A stretch of DNA of 64,000 nucleotides, from contig DAOPZL010000010.1 in NCBI GenBank assembly GCA_035353395.1, positions 1 through 64,000 of the forward strand, given 5' to 3'. This document shows positions 33,718 to 42,264 of this stretch, one piece after another. The notes beneath the pieces are model-generated. The model saw nothing but the letters and a program-made list of their open reading frames with translations. It was not told where the DNA came from and did not search any database. The translations under genes were made by a program, and so were the position numbers. Each line of letters begins with the position of its first letter. The first letter of the stretch is position 1. The DNA is from UBA1801 sp035353395. GTDB lineage: Bacteria; Acidobacteriota; Holophagae; Holophagales; Holophagaceae.

Positions 33718-34659
33718 ATGATCGAAGCTCTCGTCCAGTCCGCACCCCTCTGGGCATGGATCGGATTCCATGTCCTCATCGTGCTCATGCTCGCGGTGGA
33801 CCTCGGCGTCTTCAACCGGAAGGCCCACGCCCCGAGCTTCCGGGAGGCCGCGGCCTGGAGTGCCGCGTGGATCCTGCTCGCGCTGGTCTTCAACGGCATC
33901 GTGTTCGCGGCCATGGGATCGCGGAACGGCGCGGAATGGCTGACGGGATACCTGATCGAGAAGAGCCTGAGCGTCGACAACCTGTTCGTGTTCGCGCTCC
34001 TCTTCGCGGCCTTCCGAGTGGAACTGAAGAACCAGCACCGGATCCTCTACTGGGGCATCCTGTGCGCCCTCGTCATGCGCGCCGTGATGATCCTGGCGGG
34101 AACCGCCCTGCTGAACCGGTTCGAATGGATGATCTGGGTGTTCGGGGCGTTCCTCGTCTACACGGGGCTGAAGATGTTCTTCTCGAAGGGGGAGGACCAG
34201 GGTGATCCCGCCCGGTCTCTGCTCGCCAGGGCCTTCCGGCGGATGCTGCCCTTCGACCCGGAGGGCGGCCACCAGCACTTCACGGTCAAGAAGGACGGGA
34301 AGCGGTTCTTCACGCCCATGTTCCTGGTGCTGCTCATCGTCGAGGCGACGGACCTGGTGTTCGCCGTGGATTCCATCCCGGCCGTGCTGGCCGTGACCCG
34401 GGACCCGTTCACGGTCTACACCTCCAACATCTTCGCGATCCTGGGGCTCCGGAGCCTCTACTTCCTCCTGGCCAACATGATGAACCGGTTCCGCCACCTC
34501 AAGACGGGCCTCGCGGTCATCCTGGTCTACGTGGGGGTGAAGATGTGCATCGCCCAGTGGGTGCACATCCCGATCGGCCTGTCCCTGTCGGCCATCGCCG
34601 CGGTCCTGCTGGTTTCCGTGGCGGCCAGCCTGAAGCGGGCCCCGGAGTCCGCCCGGTGA
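33718..34659 (+). CDS. terC: TerC/Alx-family manganese exporter
   Basis: 313 aa with nine predicted membrane segments. It has the TerC signatures EKSLSVDNLFVFALLF (about 80-96) and EATDLVFAVDSIPAVLAVT (about 210-228), whose Asp residues line the ion path. TerC/Alx proteins export Mn(II), often to supply exported or membrane-inserted proteins. CAGGAGGCCC precedes the ATG. The manganese riboswitch directly upstream strongly supports this role. Its stop abuts the DUF502 stop on the other strand. Confidence 0.93.
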   Translation: MIEALVQSAPLWAWIGFHVLIVLMLAVDLGVFNRKAHAPSFREAAAWSAAWILLALVFNGIVFAAMGSRNGAEWLTGYLIEKSLSVDNLFVFALLFAAFRVELKNQHRILYWGILCALVMRAVMILAGTALLNRFEWMIWVFGAFLVYTGLKMFFSKGEDQGDPARSLLARAFRRMLPFDPEGGHQHFTVKKDGKRFFTPMFLVLLIVEATDLVFAVDSIPAVLAVTRDPFTVYTSNIFAILGLRSLYFLLANMMNRFRHLKTGLAVILVYVGVKMCIAQWVHIPIGLSLSAIAAVLLVSVAASLKRAPESAR

Positions 34660-35331
34660 TCACGCCAGGGGGGGCGTCCCGGCCTGTCCTTCGTTCGAGG
34701 GCGGATAAGGGGGGATGATGCCCATCGAGAAATAGATGCTGGTCAGCTTGTCGACGCCGATGTTGGCCGGGTGGACCCACGCCTTCGGCACGTACAGCAG
34801 GCCGCCGCCCACGGGGACGGGCGCGGTCGGGACCAGGATCGCCAGGTATTCCCTGCCTTCGATCTCGATCGAGTCCGGGATGGCGCGGAGGGCGAGCACC
34901 GCGACGCCGTCGCCCCCGAACACGCACCAGACGGGGCTCATCGCGGCGATGTCGGCGTCCTTCTTCTGGTCGAGGAGGCCGACGAAGCGGCCGGCGAGAT
35001 TGTAGAGGCTCCCCACCGCGGGAATGCGCCGGACCGTATGCTCGACGACGTAGGTGATCGGCTTGTGCAGCCGCGACTGCACCGCGATGCCGAGCACGTA
35101 GATCCCCGCGAGCAGGAGGGCGATGCCGGCCATGTACTGGAGCGAGGCGTGCTCGACGAAGGGCTGGCCGAACAGCGCCAGGAAGCGTCCGACCAGGCTG
35201 CTGGGCCCGAGGTAGGCATGGAGCCGGTTGGCGATCCAGGCGATCAGCGCCATGGTCAGGAGGAGCGGCAGGAGGGCCAGGAGGCCGGCCAGCCAGGTCG
35301 CGAGGATGCTTTTCAGGCCGCGTTTCAACAT
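34660..35331 (-). CDS. DUF502 membrane protein
   Basis: 223 aa. Two N-terminal membrane segments (LAGLLALLPLLLTMALIAWI; MAGIALLLAGIYVLGIAVQS) precede a cytoplasmic beta domain with the DUF502 block (RRIPAVGSLYNLAGRFVGLL, REYLAILVPTAPVPVGGGLL, YVPKAWVHPANIGVDKLTSI). DUF502 proteins are common, uncharacterised membrane proteins. It converges with terC and is divergent from the mntP riboswitch transcript, with 270 nt between. Confidence 0.88.
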   Translation of the reverse strand: MLKRGLKSILATWLAGLLALLPLLLTMALIAWIANRLHAYLGPSSLVGRFLALFGQPFVEHASLQYMAGIALLLAGIYVLGIAVQSRLHKPITYVVEHTVRRIPAVGSLYNLAGRFVGLLDQKKDADIAAMSPVWCVFGGDGVAVLALRAIPDSIEIEGREYLAILVPTAPVPVGGGLLYVPKAWVHPANIGVDKLTSIYFSMGIIPPYPPSNEGQAGTPPLA

Positions 35332-35594
35332 GCTTGCGGAACCCCGGATGCGCGTGTTTCTTGGTCGTCTGCGGGAAACGTCATGGCGTCTGTCTCACTC
35401 GGATCCGGAGGGGTCGGGACGGATTTCCTGGATCGTGCGGCGGGGGCGGGGATGCGTCCGTCCGTTCCTGGATTCGAAGGCGGCCAAGCAGGCCGGACGG
35501 ATGTGCACGCATCATTCTAGCTCGACTTCGGAAGAGGACGGCAACTCCTGTCGATCGACGGCCGGCGCCTCCGGGGGCCGGTTCCTCTGGTAGT

Positions 35595-35730
35595 CTGGTC
35601 ACGTATTGGGGAGTAGCCGCCCCCCGCTTCCTCGTGGGGGACCTGCATCAACACGCTTGGCCGACGGCCGTGGTGCAGGTGGTCCGGGTGCCTGGCGAGA
35701 CCAATGTCCTTCGGGTGTCCAGCTGGAACC
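35595..35730 (+). promoter_or_regulatory. yybP-ykoY manganese riboswitch upstream of mntP
   Basis: GGGGAGTAGCC is at 35608-35618, followed by a GC hairpin (CCCCCGC...GTGGGGG). The second conserved loop is at 35694-35724: GCGAGACCAATGTCCTTCGG and GTGTCCAGC. TGGTC (35597-35601) can pair with GACCA (35699-35703). The transcript continues about 100 nt to mntP, room for an expression platform. The intergenic region 35332-35829 holds no gene. Confidence 0.85.
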
Positions 35731-35829
35731 TCCCGAGGTGCCCGGTCCCAGTTCCAGCCCTTCGGCAGGCGTCCATGACCTTCGTCCTCGACACGCGGAT
35801 TCCAGTCCCCTCCCGGCGGGGGGCATGAC

Positions 35830-36384
35830 ATGAGTCTCTTGGAACTGTTCCTGATCTCGCTCGCGCTCTCGCTGGACGCCTTCTCGGTGGCGCTGAGCTG
35901 CGGCATGCGGCTGCCCGCGGACCGCTACCGCAAGTTCCTCAAGATCGCCCTGGCCTTCGGGATCTTCCAGGCGGTCATGCCGCTCCTGGGGTCCGTGTGC
36001 TCCAGGCTCCTGCTCGCGCGCTACATCGCGCGGTATTCCTATCTCATCAGCTTCCTGGTCTTCGCAGTGCTGGGCCTCAAGACGTTCTACGACTTCTTCA
36101 CCGACGGGAACGGGGAATCCCGGGAAGCATGCGCCTGCAAGGGCTACCGCTGCCTCCTCTCCCTGGCGGTGGCCACCAGCATCGACGCCTTCCTGATCGG
36201 GTCGGTGCTGGGGCTGGAGGATGTGTCTCTGGGCCTCGCGGTCTCCTGGATCGGCGGCGTGACCTTCCTCAACTCCCTGGTCGGATGCTTCCTCGGGAAC
36301 AAGGCCGTGGGCTTCCTGAACCGCTATGCGAGGCTGCTGGCCGGCGTGATCCTGGTCGCGCTCGCCGTGAAGTCCCTGTTCTAG
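35830..36384 (+). CDS. mntP: Manganese efflux pump MntP
   Basis: 184 aa with six membrane segments arranged as two repeats. Each repeat has the conserved acidic motif: ALSLDAFSVALSCG (D17 region) and AVATSIDAFLIGSVLG (about residue 118). MntP exports excess Mn(II). A short cytoplasmic loop has cysteines (EACACKGYRC), unusual for the family. The yybP-ykoY riboswitch upstream links expression to Mn(II). Its end overlaps the nth stop by 4 nt on the opposite strand. Confidence 0.94.
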   Translation: MSLLELFLISLALSLDAFSVALSCGMRLPADRYRKFLKIALAFGIFQAVMPLLGSVCSRLLLARYIARYSYLISFLVFAVLGLKTFYDFFTDGNGESREACACKGYRCLLSLAVATSIDAFLIGSVLGLEDVSLGLAVSWIGGVTFLNSLVGCFLGNKAVGFLNRYARLLAGVILVALAVKSLF

Positions 36385-37097
36385 GGACCCTTCCTGCTTC
36401 CGGCGCGCGCGGGAGCCGATGCCGGGGGATCCGCGAGCCTCCTGCCGCTGTGGGGATCCTCGATGCGGCCCGTGCCGGTGGGGCAGAGCGTCCGCAGCGC
36501 GCAGCCCCCGCAGCCGGGCTTCCGGGCGTCGCAGACCCGCCGGCCGTGCCAGATGAGCTGGTGGTGGAGGGGGATCCAGGTCTCCTTCGGGAAGATGCGG
36601 CAGAGGTCCGCCTCCACCTTCTCCGGCGTGTTCCCGGAAGACAACTCGAGGCGCCTGGCCACGCGGAAGATGTGCGTGTCCACGGCCAGGGCGGGAATGC
36701 CGAAGGCGTTCGCGAGGACGACGTTGGCGGTCTTCTGGCCGACGCCGGGGAGGGCGCCGAGGGCCTTGGGATCGCTGGGCACGATTCCGCCGTGGCGCGT
36801 CGTCAGGGCCTGGCCCAGGCCGACCAGGTTCCTGGCCTTGTTGCGGAAGAACCCGGTGGAATGGACCATGGCTTCAAGGTCGGCGAGGCTGGCCTGCGCC
36901 AGGGCCGCGGGGGTGGGGTATTTCTCGAACAGCGCGGGGGTCACCAGGTTGACCCGGGCGTCGGTGCACTGCGCCGAGAGGATGGTGGCCACCACCAGTT
37001 GGAAGGGGTCCGCGTGCTCCAGGGCGCATCGGGCGTCGGGATAGGCCTCGTCCAGGCGGGCGAGGAGGTCGCGGAGAGCGGAAGGTGTCCAGCGCAT
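36381..37097 (-). CDS. nth: Endonuclease III
   Basis: 238 aa, slightly longer than E. coli Nth owing to an Ala/Pro/Arg tail. HhH-GPD fold with catalytic K122 (LPGVGQKTANVV) and D140 (AVDTHIFRVARR). The [4Fe-4S] ligands C189, C196, C199 and C205 fit C-x6-C-x2-C-x5-C. It removes oxidised pyrimidines and nicks abasic DNA in base excision repair. The ATG at 37097 matches the family's N-terminus; upstream open sequence is not conserved. Confidence 0.95.
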   Translation of the reverse strand: MRWTPSALRDLLARLDEAYPDARCALEHADPFQLVVATILSAQCTDARVNLVTPALFEKYPTPAALAQASLADLEAMVHSTGFFRNKARNLVGLGQALTTRHGGIVPSDPKALGALPGVGQKTANVVLANAFGIPALAVDTHIFRVARRLELSSGNTPEKVEADLCRIFPKETWIPLHHQLIWHGRRVCDARKPGCGGCALRTLCPTGTGRIEDPHSGRRLADPPASAPARAGSRKGP

Positions 37098-37465
37098 GGG
37101 ACCAGGATAAGGCCGTGGGCGGCCCGGGGAGCCCGTTTCCGGAAGGCCCGGCGCGCCGGTCGGGGAGGGCCGTGGAGTGTCCGGTCCGGTCATGGGCGGA
37201 AGAAACTTGCATGGATATTCATTTTTCTCTGTTGAACCCGTGACGATCCCCAGATACGCTTGCCGCAGTCATCCGGCTTTTTGGCAATCATCACATCCAG
37301 CGATCATCATTGGTCGCTTGATGCATTCTGCTCTCAACCGGACGGCCTGGTCCTTTGGGCCAGCCGGATTCCACGGAGCTTCGCTCCCCACGGTACCATC
37401 GCCTGGAATGGATCGTGTGCGAACCATCCCAGGCGATGGGGCTGAGGCCCCGAGGAAGACGCATC
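37098..37465. other. Intergenic and cold-shock gene leader
   Basis: 368 nt with the nth promoter region on one side and the long leader of the cold-shock gene on the other. It has no gene; the main feature is the 20-nt-arm hairpin at 37396-37439. Confidence 0.5.
37396..37439 (+). promoter_or_regulatory. Long hairpin in the cold-shock gene leader
   Basis: Arms 37396-37415 and 37420-37439 pair at 18 of 20 positions around a TGTG loop (outer part CCATCGCCTGG/CCAGGCGATGG). The ribosome-binding site GAGGAAGAC and the ATG at 37466 follow at once. Cold-shock genes often have structured, temperature-responsive leaders, so a regulatory role is plausible. Confidence 0.55.
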
Positions 37466-37669
37466 ATGTCCGAAGGCACCGTCAAGTGGTTCAACTCCGA
37501 AAAGGGATACGGATTCATCACCCCCGATGAGGGTGGCCCCGATATCTTCGTTCATCACTCCGCGATCCAGTCGAAGGGGTTCCGGTCCCTCGAGGAAAAG
37601 GCCCGGGTCAGCTTCGAGATCGTCCAGGGACCCAAGGGGCCCCAGGCTTCCAACGTCGTGAAACTCTAG
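37466..37669 (+). CDS. csp: Cold-shock protein (CspA family)
   Basis: 67 aa single cold-shock domain: GTVKWFNSEKGYGFITPDEG with RNP1 (KGYGFI) and DIFVHHSAIQ with RNP2. It binds single-stranded RNA and DNA and acts as an RNA chaperone in the cytoplasm. The ATG at 37466 follows GAGGAAGACGCATC. A long structured leader precedes it and a strong terminator follows 20 nt after the stop, so it is monocistronic. Confidence 0.96.
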   Translation: MSEGTVKWFNSEKGYGFITPDEGGPDIFVHHSAIQSKGFRSLEEKARVSFEIVQGPKGPQASNVVKL

Positions 37670-37689
37670 CCGGTGCCTTTCTCCGGATG

Positions 37690-37733
37690 CCGAGGGCCCC
37701 GCTGAGGGGCCCTCGGTCCGTACGGGCGTTTTT
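37690..37733 (+). terminator. Rho-independent terminator of csp
   Basis: CCGAGGGCCCC (37690-37700) and GGGGCCCTCGG (37706-37716) form an 11-bp perfect stem; a T-run (GTTTTTC) follows at 37728-37733 after a short gap. Confidence 0.75.
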
Positions 37734-37749
37734 CGGGCATCCTGTTCTC

Positions 37750-38679
37750 ATGTCGACGCCTCCCCCGATCGCGCTCCTCTTCCCCGGCCAGGGCACGGAA
37801 GCCGTGGGCATGTCCGCGGGATGGGCGTCCGTTCCCGCCTGGACGGAGACGCTCGAGGCCGCCGAAGCGCTGAGCGGCCTGCCCCTCCGCAGGCTCATGT
37901 CCGCCGGGCCCCTGGGGGAACTGCAGGCGGACCGGTGCGCGCCCTGCGCGGTGGTGGCCCACTCTGTCGGGCTCTTCCGGGCGCACCGGGAGGCCGGGAT
38001 GCCGATGCCGAAGCTGGGCACGGGGCATTCCCTCGGGTTCTTCTCGGCGGTCGTCGCCGCGGGGGTCGTCCCCCTGGAGGCGGCGTTCGACCTGATCAAT
38101 GCGGTGGAGGATCTCTCGGAGGCCTGCTTCGGCCCCGGGACCTACGGCATGGCCTTCTTCATCGGACTGACCGAACTGGAGCTGCGGCAGGCCCTGGTGG
38201 GCCGTCCGGAGATGGTCCTTTCGAACCTCAACGGCCAGGCCCAGTTCACGGTGTCGGGCCCCCGCCCCGACCTGGAAGCCCTGCTGGGCGACCTGGGGCC
38301 GCAGGCCATGAAATCGGGCCTGCTGCCGGTCCGGCATCCCCTGCACGGGGTCCACATGGTACCGCTGCTTCCGGCCGTGACCCGCCGCCTGGGCCGATGG
38401 ACGCCCCGGGCGCCCGCCTTCCCCCTCCTCTCCCACGCGGACGGGAGGCTCCTGGAGGACGGGGGCGCGATCTGGGACGAGGCCATCGCCTCCGTGGGGC
38501 TCCCGGTGTGCTGGCCGAGGGTCGTGAAGTCCCTCCGCGCCTCGGGCTGCCGGGTCCACGAATGCGGCCACGGGGCCCAGCTCGCCAACCTCACGCGCTG
38601 GGCGGACCGGCAGCTCCAGGTGGGCTCCCTCCAGGATGCCGGGCGGCTCTCCTCGTGGGTCCCGGGTGGGGCACGATGA
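37750..38679 (+). CDS. FabD-like malonyl-CoA acyltransferase homologue
   Basis: 309 aa acyltransferase fold. The N-terminal FPGQGTEAVGM corresponds to FPGQGxQ, the nucleophile is S94 in TGHSLGFFSA (GHSxG), and an N-x-P-x-Q-like segment appears as LNGQAQFTVSGP. A His pair in VRHPLHGVHMVPL supplies the catalytic base. It differs from true FabD in GHSLGF (usually GHSLGE) and GQGTE, and it stands outside a fab cluster. It may transfer a malonyl group to an ACP in a minor pathway, as MdcH-type proteins do. The ATG at 37750 gives family length. Confidence 0.8.
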   Translation: MSTPPPIALLFPGQGTEAVGMSAGWASVPAWTETLEAAEALSGLPLRRLMSAGPLGELQADRCAPCAVVAHSVGLFRAHREAGMPMPKLGTGHSLGFFSAVVAAGVVPLEAAFDLINAVEDLSEACFGPGTYGMAFFIGLTELELRQALVGRPEMVLSNLNGQAQFTVSGPRPDLEALLGDLGPQAMKSGLLPVRHPLHGVHMVPLLPAVTRRLGRWTPRAPAFPLLSHADGRLLEDGGAIWDEAIASVGLPVCWPRVVKSLRASGCRVHECGHGAQLANLTRWADRQLQVGSLQDAGRLSSWVPGGAR

Positions 38680-38768
38680 AGGTGGCGGGAACGGGCGCGA
38701 TCGCTTAGGATTCTCCCATCTCTTCCCTTCCGCGGAATCCTGTCCTGCACCTGGAGCCTGTTCCTCGC

Positions 38769-40499
38769 ATGCTGCCTTCCCAGCCGCCGTTCAACGAAGT
38801 GCTGACCAACCGTTTCGCCCAGGTGCTCTACCAGTGCCTCGAGGGCGTGGGGAGCACCAAGAGCGCCCTGTACCTCGTCGTCCAGGGCGAGGAGGGCCTG
38901 AGGTGCGTGGCCCACTACGGCTTCCCGCGCCTGGTTCCGCCCCCGGAGCGCCTGTCCCTCGAGAGCCCGCTGGTGCAGTGGGTGAAGCGGGAGCGCCGGA
39001 CGTTCGCGGTGAACAACGCGTCCCAGTTCCCGGAGCTGGCAGTCCTGGTGCAGGGCTCGGAGACCCCGCGCATGCTGCTCACGCCGGTCTACGACAAGGG
39101 GCAGTGGCTGGGGTTCCTCGCCCAGCGGGACCGGGTGAGGGGCGAGGCCTACGATGTGGACCGCGACGAGGCTCAGACGCTCACCATCTGCCAGGAGATC
39201 GTCTCCCTGGTCCACGAGTTCCGTTTCATCTTCGCGCCCGGGTCCTCCGGGGACGACCGGGCCCCTTCTCCCTGGACGGGTGCGGCGCCGGGGTCCCGGC
39301 CCGCCCTGCCCGAGGTTCCCGCCGTGCCGGTGCCGGTGCCTCCCAGCGATTCCATGTTCCCGCCCTCGGCGCAGGAGGAGGCCGCGCCGGGCCCGGCACG
39401 GGAAGGCCGGGCTCCCGGCCCCGGGGGCGGGAACGCATCCCCTTCTCGGAGCGGCGCGCCCGGCTCCGGCGTCGCGGAAGTCCGCCACGGGCTCTTCCTC
39501 CCCGAGCAGCGGACCTTCTTCTGGGAAGCCGCTTCCCTGCTGAGTTCCATCGTCCCGGTCGCGGCGGTGGCCCTGTGGATGGACGACCCCCAGGAGATGC
39601 GGCCCATCCTCGCCTACAGCCGCCTGCCCCTGTCGGCGGAGCTGAAGCAGCAGGTCCTGGCGCACGCCACCTACCATATCGCGCGGGTGGAGGAGAAGGA
39701 TCTGCGGATCCTCGCCAAGTCGGAATGGGACGAGGAGAACCCCCTTCGCGGAACCTTCAGGACATACCTGCCCGTGGTCCTTCTGGAGGAGGGGGGAGGC
39801 CAGGATCTCATGCTGCTGTTCCGGCTCGAGGAGCGGCCCTTTTCGGAGCAGGAACAGACCTTCATCCAGCAGGTGTCCCGGATGCTGGGCTTCCACCTGC
39901 AGGAAGGCCGGCTGCACGAGCAGTACCACCGCGCGTTCCTCTCCGTGGCGCACCGGATCCTGTCCACGGGGGAGGGCGGCACCCCCGCCCTGCGCTCCCA
40001 CAGCCTCAACACGGCGAAGCTCGTCCGGAATTTCGCGCTGCGGCTGGACCTGCCCAGCCATGAAGTGGAGGCCGTGAGCATCGCCGCGATCCTCCACGAT
40101 GTCGGCACGCTGCTGCTGGATCCGCAGATCCTCTCCAAGCCGGAACTCACCCCGGAGGACCTGGCGCGCATCCGCACCCATCCTGTCCTGGCTTCCGCCT
40201 TCCTGAAGGACTTCCGGTTCCCCTTCGACGTGCTCCGGATCATCCGGCACCACCACGAGCGCTGGGACGGAACGGGCTACCCCGACGGCCTGAAGGGCGA
40301 GGAGATTCCCATCGGCAGCCGCATCATCAGCATCATCGAGGCCTTCGAGGTCATGTCCTCCGGCCGCGGCTACACGGCCCCCAGGAACGGGCGGGCGATC
40401 CTCGAGGAACTGCGCCGGGTGGCTTCCACCCAGTTCGATCCGGCCCTGGTCTCGGACTTCATCGACTACCTCGCGTCCGTGACCAGGAAGGCCGAATAG
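38769..40499 (+). CDS. GAF and HD-GYP domain signalling protein
   Basis: 576 aa. An N-terminal GAF-like sensor (about 10-150: NRFAQVLYQCLEGVGSTKSA) is followed by a Pro/Gly-rich linker (155-235), a second GAF-like region (about 240-390), and a C-terminal HD-GYP domain. The latter has H443-D444 (AAILHDVGTLLL), H494-H496 (RHHHERWDGTGYPDG) and G503-Y504-P505, all needed for c-di-GMP hydrolysis. It is probably a cytoplasmic c-di-GMP phosphodiesterase affecting motility or biofilm. It leads a same-strand run with a pseudopilin (60 nt), dacB and a receiver protein. Confidence 0.9.
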   Translation: MLPSQPPFNEVLTNRFAQVLYQCLEGVGSTKSALYLVVQGEEGLRCVAHYGFPRLVPPPERLSLESPLVQWVKRERRTFAVNNASQFPELAVLVQGSETPRMLLTPVYDKGQWLGFLAQRDRVRGEAYDVDRDEAQTLTICQEIVSLVHEFRFIFAPGSSGDDRAPSPWTGAAPGSRPALPEVPAVPVPVPPSDSMFPPSAQEEAAPGPAREGRAPGPGGGNASPSRSGAPGSGVAEVRHGLFLPEQRTFFWEAASLLSSIVPVAAVALWMDDPQEMRPILAYSRLPLSAELKQQVLAHATYHIARVEEKDLRILAKSEWDEENPLRGTFRTYLPVVLLEEGGGQDLMLLFRLEERPFSEQEQTFIQQVSRMLGFHLQEGRLHEQYHRAFLSVAHRILSTGEGGTPALRSHSLNTAKLVRNFALRLDLPSHEVEAVSIAAILHDVGTLLLDPQILSKPELTPEDLARIRTHPVLASAFLKDFRFPFDVLRIIRHHHERWDGTGYPDGLKGEEIPIGSRIISIIEAFEVMSSGRGYTAPRNGRAILEELRRVASTQFDPALVSDFIDYLASVTRKAE

Positions 40500-40559
40500 A
40501 GACCGTTGCTGCCCGGGAGCCGGGATGAGCTACCCTGGAGGCCTGAGGGCAACGACGGG

Positions 40560-41069
40560 ATGACCAGCGGGAGGCGGAGCGACAAGGAACGGCAGCGCGG
40601 CTTCATCCTGGCCCTGTTGCTCGGCCTGATCACGGTGGCCGGGATCCTGCTGACGAAGGCCATGCCCTCCGTCGTCGCCGAAGTGCAGCGCGACCAGGAG
40701 GAGGAACTGATCTTCAGGGGGGAGGCCATCCGCAACGCCATGCGCCGCTACAAGGCCATGACGGGAAGCTATCCGGCCCACCTCGAGGACCTCATGAAGG
40801 TGCGTCCCCCCATTCTCCGGAAGCTCTACAAGGACCCCATGACCGCGGACGGGGAATGGGCCGTCATCACGGCCGTGTCGCCCGGGGCCAGCGGCAGCAC
40901 CGAGGGACTGCCCATCGCCGCGATCCACAGCCGCTGCCAGAAGGACAGCTTCAAGGTCTACCAGGACAGGACGCTCTGCAGCGACTGGATCTTCGCCGCG
41001 TCCGACGACCTGCTCGGCATCTCCGCCTTCCCCGCGGACTTGGTCCAGGGGGCGACGACGACCCCATGA
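40560..41069 (+). CDS. Prepilin-like (pseudopilin) protein
   Basis: 169 aa from ATG at 40560. A basic leader ends in R-Q-R-G14^F15, the prepilin peptidase site, followed by a hydrophobic helix (FILALLLGLITVAGILLTKA). The usual Glu5 is absent (a Leu stands there). The soluble part (AIRNAMRRYKAMTGSYPAHL, EDLMK, LRKLYKDPMT) resembles the GspG/type II secretion pseudopilin pattern. It may belong to a type II or type IV pilus-like system encoded elsewhere. It is 13 nt upstream of dacB. Confidence 0.78.
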   Translation: MTSGRRSDKERQRGFILALLLGLITVAGILLTKAMPSVVAEVQRDQEEELIFRGEAIRNAMRRYKAMTGSYPAHLEDLMKVRPPILRKLYKDPMTADGEWAVITAVSPGASGSTEGLPIAAIHSRCQKDSFKVYQDRTLCSDWIFAASDDLLGISAFPADLVQGATTTP

Positions 41070-41082
41070 ATACAGGAGAGAC

Positions 41083-42228
41083 ATGTTGAAGCTGCTCGTT
41101 GCCGCCCTGGTGTCGCTGGCGATGGCTCTGCCGGGGCAGGCCCAGACGTTCCGCGGCTGGATCCGGGGCCTGGAGAGGCGGGACGTCAAGGTTTCCGCGG
41201 GCTTGTGGGACCTGGCCACCGGGAAGCTCCTGCAAGGCTACCGGCCGACGCTGGCCCTGACCCCGGCCTCCACCACCAAGGTGGTCTCCACCTACGCCCT
41301 CCTGAAGTCCGTGAAGCCCAACGATGTCGTGGAGACGGAGATCTGGGGCACGCGGGTCGGCGACACGGTGACCGGGGACCTGGTCTTCAAGGGGGCGGGG
41401 GACCCCATGCTCGTTTCGGAGCGCATCTGGCTCATGGCCCACGATCTCAAGGCCAAGGGCATCCTGCGCGTGCTCGGCGGCATCCGCCTCGACCAGAGCG
41501 CCTTCGACGCCCAGGTCTACGGCACGGGCTGGGAAAGCACCAGCGAGAATTCCACCCCGCCCATCCTGCCCTTGTCCGTGAACTTCAACCGCGACGAGCA
41601 GGGCAGGATCCTCCACGATCCGGGTCCCCTGGCCGTGGAGACCCTCACCCGCATCTTCCGGGAAGCCGGCCTCCAGATCCTCGAGCAGCCCGTCGAGGAT
41701 GGCGAGATGACGAAGCTCCTCTCCTGCGCCTCGCCTCCCCTGAGGACGCTGGTGCAGAGCATCAACAAGTATTCGAACAACTTCATGATCGAGATGCTGG
41801 TCAAGCGCCTGGGGGAGGGAAGCTGGTCCGGGGGCGTCCAGAAGATCCAGGCCTTCTACAAGAGCGTCCTCGGCCTGGACGAGAACCTGATCGCCATCAC
41901 CGACGGGTCGGGGCTCAGCAAGGAGAACCAGCTCTCCGCCAGGACGCTGGCGACGGTGCTCCGGTCCGCCTGGAACGACTACGAGGTGGGACCGGAGTTC
42001 GTGGCCTCCCTCAAGGTGATCGGCGGGGAGCCCTGGGAACTCTCGGTGAAGGACCCCACGCTTGAGCGCCGCATCCGGTGCAAGACGGGGCACCTCTCGG
42101 GCGTCAACAGCGTCTGCGGCTACCTCCAGACCCCGAAAGGGAAGCTGCGGGTCTTCGCGATCATCCTCAACGGCGAGGACATCAAGAACGAGGACGTCTG
42201 GTCCATGGTGGCCCGCTGGGCAAACTGA
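41083..42228 (+). CDS. dacB: D-Ala-D-Ala carboxypeptidase/endopeptidase (PBP4, S13)
   Basis: 381 aa with a signal peptide (LVAALVSLAMALPGQAQ). The three penicillin-binding motifs are S63-T-T-K66 (TPASTTK), S231-N-N233 (KYSNNFMIEML) and K334-T-G (CKTGHLSGVNS). It trims peptidoglycan pentapeptides or cross-links in the periplasm. It is about 90 residues shorter than E. coli PBP4, consistent with loss of part of the inserted domains. It lies between a pseudopilin gene and a receiver gene on the same strand. Confidence 0.93.
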   Translation: MLKLLVAALVSLAMALPGQAQTFRGWIRGLERRDVKVSAGLWDLATGKLLQGYRPTLALTPASTTKVVSTYALLKSVKPNDVVETEIWGTRVGDTVTGDLVFKGAGDPMLVSERIWLMAHDLKAKGILRVLGGIRLDQSAFDAQVYGTGWESTSENSTPPILPLSVNFNRDEQGRILHDPGPLAVETLTRIFREAGLQILEQPVEDGEMTKLLSCASPPLRTLVQSINKYSNNFMIEMLVKRLGEGSWSGGVQKIQAFYKSVLGLDENLIAITDGSGLSKENQLSARTLATVLRSAWNDYEVGPEFVASLKVIGGEPWELSVKDPTLERRIRCKTGHLSGVNSVCGYLQTPKGKLRVFAIILNGEDIKNEDVWSMVARWAN

Positions 42229-42264
42229 CGGCTTTCCGTTCCATAATCAGGACAGGAGGGGAGC

